In this document: one piece after another, positions 11,001 through 23,000 of the stretch
How the letters are laid out: each line of letters begins with the position of its first letter
Position numbering within the stretch: position 1 is the stretch's first letter
Notes under the pieces: generated by a model
Seen by the model: only the letters and a program-made list of their open reading frames with translations
What the model was told of the DNA's origin: nothing
The model's database searches: none
Source: Bolinopsis microptera
Taxonomy: Eukaryota > Ctenophora > Tentaculata > Lobata > Bolinopsidae
NCBI RefSeq assembly: GCF_026151205.1
Contig: NC_087074.1
Coordinates: 18,675,240-18,739,239 of the forward strand
Length of the DNA stretch: 64,000 nucleotides
Reading direction: 5' to 3'
Program-made: the position numbers and the translations under genes

Positions 11001-14000
11001 TCTGTCCCATTTTCAGTTTTTCAAGATGAAATTTCCAGGACCGAAATTTTACAGTTTTGACTGAATTTCTCACCCGCAACCAATTAGTCATTCAACTATA
11101 GACCCCATACGACAAGATTGAGGTGCTGGAAGTTTGATTTCGGTTGAAGGAAGCCCACAGCAGAAAGTTTAACAAAACGAAAAGTCATACTTTTCAATCT
11201 CTGTCCCATTTTCAAATATGAAAATTTCTGAACACACATTTGACAGATTGGATGGACTTTTTGCCCAAAGACCAATTAGTCAGTTAATTGACGATGTTAT
11301 GAAACCAAATTGAGGTACTGGAAGTCAAAATCAGGAAGAAAATTGAAAAATCATATTGTCCCAAACTCTGTCCCTTTTTCAGTTTTTCAAGATGAAATTT
11401 CCAGGACCGAAATTTTACAGTTTTGACTGAATTTCTCACCAGCAACCAATTAGTCAGTCAACTGTAGACCCCATACGACGCGATTGAGGTGCTGGAAGTT
11501 TGATTTCGGTCGAAGGAAGCTCACAGCAGAAAGTTTAACAAAACGAAAAGTCATACTTTTCAATCTCTGTCCCATTTTCAAATATGAAAATTTCTGAACA
11601 CACATTTGACAGATTGGATGGACTTTTTGCCCAAAGACCAATTAGTCAGTTAATTGATGATGTTATGAAACCAAATTGAGGTACTGGAAGTCAAAATCAG
11701 GAAGAAAATTGAAAAATCATATTGTCCCAAACTCTGTCCCATTTTCAGTTTTTCAAGATGAAATTTCCAGGACCGAAATTTTACAGTTTTGACTGAATTT
11801 CTCACCCGCAACCAATTAGTCATTCAACTATAGACCCCATACGACACGATTGAGGTGCTGGAAGTTTGATTTCGGTCGAAGGAAGCTCACAGCAGAAAGT
11901 TTAACAAAACGAAAAGTCATACTTTTCAATTTCTGTCCCATTTTCAAATATGAAAATTTCTGAACATAAATTTGACAGATTGGATGGACTTTTTGCCCAA
12001 AGACCAATTAGTCAGTTAATTGATGATGTTATGAAACCAAATTGAGGTACTGGAAGTCAAAATCAGGAAGAAAATTGAAAAATCATATTGTCCCAAACTC
12101 TGTCCCATTTTCAGTTTTTCAAGATGAAATTTCCAGGACCGAAATTTTACAGTTTTGACTGAATTTCTCACCCGCAACCAATTAGTCATTTGAACTATAG
12201 ACCCCATAGGGGTGGCCAATGGCATAAAATGGCATAAAATGGAGAATATTTCTAAGCGCTTATAACTAAGAAGTTTTGGTCACATGTTAAGTATCAATCT
12301 AACTCCTGCCGTATTCCTAATTGTGTTAGTTATTCTGGACAGCTTCGGTTCAAACCCAAAGATCAAGCTGAACTTTTCAATTCTTTCTTTTATAACCAGT
12401 TTTCGGATCCTTCACTTTATGACACTGACATCTCTTATGTCAATGATGTTGATTTTGATATTGACTTCGATCATCGGGATGTTCGTAAGCTTCTTTCAAA
12501 TATTAATTCAAATAAAGCCCAGGGACCAGATGGCATACACGGTAAAATTCTAAAAAATTGTTCCGTAGGTTTAGCTTACCCTCTAACATGCATTTTTCGT
12601 GGATCCTACAACAGCGGCTACATTCCACAAGAATGGAAACTTGCAAATGTTGTCCCAATATTTAAGAAAGGTAAGAAAAGTGAGGTTGAAAACTATAGAC
12701 CAATATCCCTTACTTGTTTAGTCATGAAAGTTTTTGAGCGCATTGTTAAACGTAAACTGCTTTCTTTGACAAGTACCCTTCTTGATCCCAGGCAGCATGG
12801 TTTTCTAGAGCACAAGTCATGCACAACCAATATGGTTGACTTTTGTGATAGCCTGGCATTGTCTCTTAACGAAAATATTATCAATCATGTTGTGTATTTT
12901 GATTTTGCTAAGGCATTTGATTCTGTAAATCATGATATCCTTCTTCATAAGCTAAAGACCTTATATAACATTGATGGTACACTTCTCAAATTTCTTACCA
13001 ATTACCTTCAAGGCCGTTACCAAAGAGTGGTTATTGGTAATGAGATGTCATCTACCCTCTCAGTTAATTCTGGTGTCCCCCAGGGCTCTATCCTTGGTCC
13101 CTTACTTTTTGTATTGTTTATCAATGATATTCCTCTTGGCCTTTCGGATAATACTGATATTGTTTTGTATGCCGATGATACAAAAATCTGGCGTAAAATA
13201 CATTCATCTTCTGATAACACTAATTTACAAATGGATATAGACTATCTCTCTGACTGGGCACTAAGAAACAAAATGCGATTCCATCCAGCAAAATGTAAAG
13301 TGCTTATTGTTTCAGGAAAACCATCTTTATCTCCTCCATTCGCATATAATCTTGATGGCTTTCCTCTTGTGTATGTAGAGTTAGAAAAAGATCTTGGAGT
13401 CGATGTTACTCCTAAGCTAAGTTGGAATAGTCAGTGCGACAGAATTTATACTAAGGCCTGCCAACAACTTGGTATGGTCAGAAGAAATGGCCATATTGTC
13501 ATTGATCAGAAACGTCGCCGGGCGCTTTACCTTTCCCTGGTTCGTAGCCAATTCGAAAATTGTTCCATAATCTGGCGCCCTTGTAATAAATCACTTAGTG
13601 ATAAATTAGAAAGTCTCCAAAAGAGAGCTATTAAATGGATTCTGTCTGAAGAGGGCCGCAGTTATCCACCTGAGCAATATGTCAAAAAGTGCAAGCTTGT
13701 CGACATTCTCCCTTTGTCTCAAAAGTTTGACTTGAATGATTTTATTTTTTTCCACAGAGTTCTGAACAATTTAATTCCTGTATCGCTGCCTCTCTCTTTA
13801 TATCAGGGCACTTCTCGACTAAGACGTTGCCACCTCGACAGTCTGTCTATTGTGTCATCAATTTTACCTAAGTTAAGTCAGAATTCACACACCATATGTA
13901 CCTCAAATAGCCCACTGGCAAAATCATTTTTCTACAGAACACATATACTGTGGAATGGACTCCCTTTACAGGTAAGACAGATTGTGTCTACTAGTCTTTT

Positions 14001-17000
14001 CAAAGCTGAGGTCACTAAGCATCTATGGAAATGTTTATTAGATAGTGAAACAACAGTCTAGCCAAGTCTCTTTGCTCCCCATATTATTATTTTTTGTTTT
14101 ATTAAGTTTTTTTATCTACCTTCCTATACTTTCAACATCATATCACACTTCACCCGCACACCTTCTCACACATTAATGACCATATCAGACCTGTATCTAA
14201 TGTATCTGGAATTTGACGTATGAAATACCAATTTTGACACTATATCCACAGTTATTCACCATGGATTTGTTTGTTATTAAATAGTTTTTCATAAATTTTT
14301 GGATTTAGATTAATTCGATGTAATGGGTCCAAGTTACTGCGGACATAGTTCACTATGTGTTTACCGTGTTTGGGTGCCCATCATAGTTTACAGATGGGGG
14401 CGATATTTTGAACGATTCTATTTTATATTCATCTATTGCTGTACTCTGTAAAATTTGAAAAGTATTTAATAAAAAATGCAGAAAATGGAAAAACCTATGA
14501 GTAATTCTCCATTTTCTTCATTTATGCCATTGGCCCCCCCCCCACCCCATACGACACGATTGAGGTGCTGGAAGTTTGATTTCGGTCGAAGGAAGCTCAC
14601 AGCAGAAAGTTTAACAAAACGAAAAGTCATACTTTTCAATCTCTGTCCCATTTTCAAATATGAAAATTTCTGAACACACATTTGACAGATTGGATGGACT
14701 TTTTGCCCTAAGACCAATTAGTCAGTTAATTGATGATGTTATGAAACCAAATTGAGGTACTGGAAGTCAAAATCAGGAAAAAAATTGAAAAATCATATTG
14801 TCCCAAACTCTGTCCCATTTTCAGTTTTTCAAGATGAAATTTCCAGGACCGAAATTTTACAGTTTTGACTGAATTTCTCACCCGCAACCAATTAGTCATT
14901 CAACTATAGACCCCATACGACACGATTTAGGTGCTGGAAGTTTGATTTCGGTCGAAGGAAGCTCACAGCAGAAAGTTTAACAAAACGAAAAGTCATACTT
15001 TTCAATCTCTGTCCCATTTTCAAATATGAAAATTTCTGAACACACATTGACAGATTGGATGGACTTTTTGCCCAAAGACCAATTAGTCAGTTAATTGATG
15101 ATTTTATGAAACCAAATTGAGGTACTGGAAGTCAAAATCAGGAAGAAAATTGAAAAATCATATTGTCCCAAACTCTGTCCCATTTTCAGTTTTTCAAGAT
15201 GAAATTTCCAGGACCGAAATTTTACAGTTTTGACTGAATTTCTCTCCCGCAACCAATTAGTCATTTGAACTATAGACCCCATAGGGGCGGCCAATGGCAT
15301 AAACCCCATAGGGGCGGCCAATGGCATAAAATGGCATAAAATGGCATAAAATGGCATAAAATGGAGAATATTTCTATGGAGAAAATGGAAAAACCTATGA
15401 GTAATTCTCCATTTTCTTCATTTATGCCATTGGCCCCCCCCCACCCCATACGACACGATTGAGGTGCTGGAAGTTTGATTTCGGTCGAAGGAAGCTCACA
15501 GCAGAAAGTTTAACAAAACGAAAAGTCATACTTTTCAATCTCTGTCCCATTTTCAAATATGAAAATTTCTGAACACACATTGACAGATTGGATGGACTTT
15601 TTGCCCAAAGACCAATTAGTCAGTTAATTGATGATTTTATGAAACCAAATTGAGGTACTGGAAGTCAAAATCAGGAAGAAAATTGAAAAATCATATTGTC
15701 CCAAACTCTGTCCCATTTTCAGTTTTTCAAGATGAAATTTCCAGGACCGAAATTTTACAGTTTTGACTGAATTTCTCACCCTTAACCAATTAGTCATTCA
15801 ACTCTAGACCCCATAGGACACGATTGAGGTGCTGGAAGTTTGATTTCGGTCGAAGGAAGCTCACAGCAGAAAGTTTAACAAAACGAAAAGTCATACTTTT
15901 CAAACTCTGTCCCATTTTCAAATATGAAAATTTCTGAACACACATTTGACAGATTGGATGGACTTTTTACCCAAAGACCAATTAGTCAGTTAATTGATGA
16001 TGTTATGAAACCAAATTGAGGTACTGGAAGTCAAAATCACGAAGAAAATTGAAAAATCATATTGTCCCAAAGGGCGAGTACATGTTCAGGAGGCTGAAGA
16101 GACGCTTGTAACGCCTTCTTGTTACCCCCCTTTGAGGGCCCCGAATTATTTTCTGAACGAACGCTCAAAAATAACCGAGAAATCGACCTTCTTATTAACT
16201 CATTTTGATGACCGTTTCTAACCTAAAATTATCACCTCCCCGCCAGTATCCACATCTATTAATCAGTTAATTGATGATAGTATGAAACCAAATTGAGGTA
16301 CTGGAAGTCAAAATTCCGAGGTTATTTTTTGGACAGATATATCACAGTTTTTACTGAATTTTGATACACTAACCGCACCGATTAGTCTATAATATAAAGT
16401 CTATAATTTGTAAAAACTATAGAATATAAATTATAGATGCTATAAGGATTAACTAAGCGGATTAACTAATTATAAATTGTGAACAACCAACTTGAAATTT
16501 TGGGGAAGCACTTCAATTATCACACCAAATGTGTCTAGAAACTTTGAAGTTTTTTAAACTAACTATATTATATACAGTACTAGATTGAACTTGTCGGGTT
16601 GTGACTAACCTGATTGTGTTTGATAGTTCCTCCCACAAATACAGAGGGAGAGAGAAGAGTGGGGGGCACCCCCGCTAATTCCCCTACAGTTGGGATCAGA
16701 CTCTTGTTGTTGAGCAGGAAGTTGAACACACCCTGTACCTGACTTCCTTGTACTCGTACCAGCGATCTTATACTGTGATCTAGAAAATATTTGGAATATT
16801 TACTTGTATTAACCGCATGATATACTTTGATACGGTGGGGGTAAACCGTTCTTTACAAATTACACGTGTTCTTTACACGTGTCTTCTGGAATTTCAAATG
16901 GTCGCTGCTGGTAAATTAAAGGCTGTCACGTGTCAGGTGACTCAACTCCCCATTATGACATGGCTATCGATTCATTATACAATTCATTAACATGAAGTTT

Positions 17001-20000
17001 ATAGTACATAAACGTGGTTAAAAACAGACAGATCAATTTTTTCGTCTCACAAACAAGATGAGGAATTGTCAATCAGTCCGGAATATTTCCACTGCAACCC
17101 CCCCCCCCCCCCACCACTCAACTAACCTAGCTTTAATCGGCCAGCTGCTCGCATCTTTACAGTAGAAGGATCCAGTTCACTATATCTCTTACTGTCTATA
17201 CCCAAACTATCGAGGAAGTCTCTAGCGTCGCCAGTCTCTCCATTGGTATCTGACGTACGTGTTAAATAAATTATAAGTAGCTGATTCACAGGTCATAACA
17301 CAAAAGTATTAGACACAGTCTCATTCAACTGTGTTACCTTTTTAATACAACATTATAATCGACTCCTTAGGTTGTTATATATTGTAATTTTGAGATTAAT
17401 ATAGCTGACCTAGATTTTCCTGCTCCAACGTTTGGGCGTTAAGAACCTCCTGGGCGAGAGGCATCGTAAACTCAATATCTGAAATGGATTTGTTGTTACT
17501 TTTGAACCAACAAGCACAGTGCACACCAAGTAAAAGCCTTTACATCTTGAGATATAAGATTTACAATGAACCTAATATTTTTTGGAAATGAGGTTTGTTA
17601 ATCACTAATCAGCGAGTACATGGAACCCCCCCCCCCCCCCCCTCCAAATGTACCTTCTTGTTTCAGAGAGTTTCGTACACCGTATGTAGTGGGAACCAAA
17701 TCAGCACACAGCCCCTCCGCCCTGCTCCGGAATAGCACAGTAGTCTGGTGACTACACACGTAGAAATAGGGACAGTGCCCTGCTTTCAGGAGCCCAAATA
17801 AACTCTCAAACGAAGCACACCTAAAGTTGAGAGCACTTCAAAATGCTTAATAGTAATTTTGGGTATAGCTGGTTGTACAAGGAATTCTAGTATGTTAAAA
17901 AGACAGAAGTATGTTAAAAAGACAGAAGTATGTTAAAAAGACAGAAGTATGTTAAAAAGACAGAAGTACGTGATCGATAACAAAATGTGAATAAGTTTAA
18001 TTTCTACAAATACGTATATATATACGCGCGTGCGTTTGTTGTGATTCCTGAACACCCAAGGTTTTACTCAATGCGCGTTACGTAAAATTTTGGCGGGAAG
18101 CTTTAGGGTCCGCTATGCGCCTATGCTGCAGGCTGCACTACATGAAGGATATACATCATACATGACAGCGTTTACGCTTTTATTTCGATAATCTTAATGT
18201 TGAGAGCTTTATCAGACTATTTCCCATCAAAGTATATGATATTTTGTCTAAATGACGTCCCCCAGGGCCCAGCGCCAGTCGTTGCATCACTTTTTACATG
18301 ATCTAGTTAGGTTTAGTACTGCACCTGTTATCCCAGTTATGCAATTCTATGTAAGGTTATGCAATATGTACAGTTATTGCATATGTAATAAGAAACTTAA
18401 GTATAGATCACTATTTTACAAGACTACCTTATAATATAACTCTCACCAATCATTGAGCAATCCTGTTAAAGCTTCTTGTTTGAACACTGTATTTTCGGAT
18501 TTGCTGAAACAACGGGTGTTGGTAAAAAATGTTATTGAGGCTTGAAAATTATAAATCACATTTTCATAATAAACCAAGGAGTAGAGTATAGTAGAGTATA
18601 GTAGAGTATAGTAGAGTATAGTAGAGTATAGTTGAGAATAGTAGAGTATAGTAGAGTATAGTTGAGTACAGTAGAGTATAGTAGAGTATAGTTGAGTACA
18701 GTAGAGTATAGTAGAGTATAGTAGAGTATAGTAGAGTATAGTAGAGTATAGTAGAGTATAGTAGAGTATAGTAGAGTATATTAGAGTATAGTAGAGTATA
18801 GTAGAGTATAGTAGAGTAAGATACAAACCTGACGGAGGGTCTGTCCCTAGGAAAGAGTTTTAGCCAGGGTATGTTTGGGTGGACCCAATAAGACAGATAA
18901 TATCTCAATCTCTCTCTGTCAGAGCAACCCTCCTGTAAATGTTATAAAACTTAATATTTCTAATTTTAGATACCCAAGCATGCTTAAATAGAGAACTTAT
19001 CAATAATATGGCAGATCCTACAGTATGACTACAGTATGACTACAGTATGATTACAGTATGACTACAGTATGACTACAGTATGATTACAGTATGTGAGTAT
19101 GACTACAGTATGACTACAGTATGACTACAGTAAGACTACAGTATGATTACAGTATGATTACAGTATGACTACAGTATGACTACAGTATGACTACAGTAGG
19201 ACTACAGTATGACTACAGTATGACTACAGTATGACTACAGTATGACTACAGTATGACTACAATATGACTACAGTATGACTACAGTATGACTACAGTATGA
19301 CTACAGTATGACTACAGTATGACTACAGTAGGACTACAGTATGACTACAGTATGATTACGGTATGATTACAGTATGACTACAGTATGACTACAGTATGAC
19401 TAACGGGGGACTGGTGAGCAGCCAGAAGTTTAGTACAGCAAGCCTCCTCACTAGGCTTGAGAAGTGCGAGAGAACACCACTTAAAGGGTTTGCTACTCTG
19501 TAACTTGTACTCCAGCTTTACCGACCAATCTCTAGGTGGAACTGAAAAGGTACTCTTGCTGGGCAATAATCCAATCTCCTGTAATATAATATAATGTAAT
19601 ATTTTATTATTATATATGTAATATAATATAATGAGTGTGCTGTTAAATTATCAGGTTATAAAATAAAAAGTAATTACATTACATCGAATTATATTCAGAC
19701 TTCAACATCAGAATGGACGCTAAAAAGTTAAAACGTGACATGGTAAAACCTGCAATAATAGACAATATGATCTGAGATTTCAAAACCTGTTATGCCGGAA
19801 AGGGGCTTGGTTCAAAAAGTAATATTTCAGTTATTTTTGATATGTATTTTGAAATGTAATAATTTATCTATAATTTAAAACAAAAATTGAACTGATTGAC
19901 CTATTTGTTAGATTTTAAGGGCCATTCAAAATTTGGACACGATTCTTGAAACACCCTGTACATATTAGTTTTAGTTTCTTGCTTCCAGCACTAAGTCAGA

Positions 20001-23000
20001 TTAGGACTATTCAAATCAACTATCTCTTACATAATCAGCATCCTACACAAAGCACTAGACCTGTTTGTACCAAAACAAACAGCCTCATCTACGATGATAT
20101 AACAGAGGTGCAGATAAGATGAAACTGAGTAGATGACTCATCACGTGGCTCAGAACTGCGGTAGTCAACTCTTTCAATTTAAATTTGCATTTTTAAAGCA
20201 CATCAGTTTTTGAAATGCTTATTTTGCGAGGAATTTTGATATGTGTTTTGGTTGTTTTATTCTAGATAATTTGTTTTATAACCTTTCTGAATTGTTTTTA
20301 TTTAAATTCGTACGGTTTTGTAGTTTGTACCGGCTATTCAAAAAGGAATTGGTTATCTTATTGATAGGTGATACAGACACAGTGTTTATCACGTGACTTA
20401 ACTATGGAGGGCACAACAAACGTTCAAGACAGGAAAGAAATTGCAGGAAAGTATCGATAAAATATACTATATACAGAAATATTGCCACTGATAAGATCCC
20501 AATGACAGTAAAGAACATTTCAGAAAAAATTCTTTTGTTATTTTAAATTTGCATTTAGTACAGATAATTAAATTTTCACGTGATCCATTCCGATGTACTA
20601 TTTATTGAAAGGAAGTAAGGATATAGTGCTGTTATTTGCAGCACATTTTTCTTCTTCCATTTCCATCCTGTGTTTTGTTCATTCGGCAGAAAATTGTACA
20701 CAAGTAATTACTCGATAGCAAGTATCAAGGAATATCAGTCTTATATTGTTAGAATTATTTCTTGTTCGTCAGAATTCTTTCTCATTAAAACCACCCTAGA
20801 ACAGCGAACCTCTCCAGGATATCACACCAGAACCATTCGACATAATATATTGTTACTGAACCAATTTAGTGTTGTATTATCTACAAGTTACCCGGTACTC
20901 GTAATCAAGTTATACTTCTAATCAAATTATACTTTTAATACTTTCAACACTACTATATAACAAATAATTTGAGGCTCTAACGATGTAGTTTTACGAAGAT
21001 TTCAAGCCTTTTTTGTTGTGTATTTCCCTTTGTGTCCAAAAGCATAGCAAATTATACTTCTTGTCATTGTAAGATGTTCATTCAGAAGTCAAGCTTATTG
21101 TCTTGTTCCAATGATTCTGCAAGAAGTTTCCGTCCTCGTCTGCTATCAGTTTAGAAGATCGGAGAGATAAATTACATATCGTAGTGTGTGACGTGGTGAA
21201 TTACTATCTAGTGCTACAGATAATTAGTAATTAGAAAGTCTTTTATTAGAATCAGCATCCTACACAAAAATATCAGATCTGTTCGTACCAAGTTGCAAAA
21301 TTAGAATTAATCAATAATCAGTAGACCATGGCTAAGATGAAACTGAGTAGCTGACGTAGGAACAGGATTGTCCGATCACCTCATCACGTGATTCCCACCT
21401 TATCACGTGTCACTAAACTGTGCCACTGCAAGGCTTGAGAGGTGGTATTGTTAGCCAGTATCTAGTCAAAATTGGTTACAATATGTTCAATTTTCAAGCT
21501 AGTTTGAAAAATTTTCAACACTATCTACACTGTTTTTTTGCATTATTTGATTTAAATATTTAAATATAATTATACTTATAGTGTTTAAATGATACGTGTT
21601 TAAGTAACCTTCTTCTTATGACCCTGGTAGATTCAACATGCACATTTGGTATATTTGCTCATGCGTGATAAATCATAGACTAAGATATGAAGCCAAACTA
21701 AGCATCTAATTATAAATTGCCTATTATATATTGCCTATATTATATTGCTTTGTAAGTTGTATATAAATGTGGCCTGCAGTCATTTAGTCTTTACGATCTG
21801 AAACTTGACGAGTTCATTTTTTAGTTGTAAAGCTTTGACTTAATAATTCCTGAGCCTTCAAAATCTATTTGCTGAGATTTACTGAGCTTTAACTATACAT
21901 ACATTTTCAAAATTAAAAAATACCTTCCTCCCCGTTTTATGTAATTTACATCATTTTGAGCCAATTGAAAAATTGTATTTTTATTAATAACTAATCCAAT
22001 TAACTGAAAAAGTTTTCTCATTGATAAGATAAACAACCTCGATTAGTTCGCAGCATTCTACGATGTTCCCAACTAAAGATATTTAAAAACAAGAAAGGCG
22101 GGAAAAAGTGGCCTTAAGACTCCTGAAAATGTTTGGGAAATAGGTGTCCATTTTCGCAAATTATCGATTATGACAACAACCCTATATTATCATGACGACA
22201 GTAACAAAACTGCTTATGGCATTAAAAGTGATGCTATAAGATACACTTGGGCAGGATACTTTCTATTCGTCATTGCTTCATCGTTAATAGGAGACACAGC
22301 CATTCTCATAGGATCCATAAAGTACAACGCCATTAAACTTCACCGAGTCATCATTGTCATCATCCAGCACATAGCATTCTGTGACCTGATTGTATCTGCT
22401 ACCTACGTTCTCCCAAAGTTGGTCTCTGTCCTTTCTGATGAGTGGGAGCTAGGAAACGTCTTCTGCTACATGTGCTCCTATGGACAGTTCTTTTCTAACC
22501 TGACGAGTTGGTTGCTAATCTGTGCCATGACAACAAGCAAGCTGCTCCTCCTCAAATATCCCCTCCAATTTAGAACAACCTCTTTGAAGAAAGCGCACTT
22601 GATCTGCTTGGCATGCTGGTTGGCATCTTTCACTTTCCCTGTGATTCTCCTTGCCGGAGATAAAGATGATGTTTTCTTTTCGTATAGGGGTTATCTATGC
22701 GATTATGGTTTCTCATCGGAGATTTGGCACTATCTGAGGCCTTTTATTGCAGTGGTGTACGGATTTATTCCACCATGCCTGGTTGTATCAACCACTCTTT
22801 GTTTGCTGATTACAGCCAGCAAGTTTGTTTCCCGGAGCAGGAAAAATTTAAAGTGGCAGGGGATCGTGACAACAGTCCTTACAGCCACTGTTTACTGCAT
22901 ATCTCTCCTACCATACGTTGCTTACCATATCGGGAAGTCTATCGTGAATCTAGAAGATAAGAGCTCATTCCACACCGCATTCCACACCACTTTTTATAGA

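Larger units (their letters stand above)
12209..14544. mobile_element. Second copy of the same MITE, split by a LINE
   Basis: The left half (12209-12254) and right half (14477-14544) together match the 10248 copy. The same CCCCATA duplication flanks the ends (12202-12208 and 14545-14551). The flanking satellite carries the same variant (ATTTGAACTATAG) as the other MITE-bearing monomers, so MITE-loaded monomers were probably copied with the array rather than inserted independently. Confidence 0.9.
8869..16069. repeat. 366-bp satellite array in a DONSON intron
   Basis: Head-to-tail monomers; the block ATACGACACG recurs at 10741, 11107, 11473 and 11839, exactly 366 bp apart. Each monomer is itself a dimer of two diverged ~183-bp halves: both contain CTGTCCCATTTTCA, an ACCAATTAGTCA block, then a TTGAGGTRCTGGAAG block. 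Roughly 16 monomers remain once insertions are removed. The array is interrupted by a LINE fragment (9302-9990), three MITE copies, a LINE, and at its right end by another repeat (16070). It lies wholly in the 7.9 kb intron between DONSON exons 16610 and 8672. Confidence 0.9.

Noticed and set aside
18443-18908. Minus-strand ORFs full of LYSTILYYT
   Set aside because: Translation of the 10-bp GTAGAGTATA array; only the end at 18829-18932 is a real DONSON exon.
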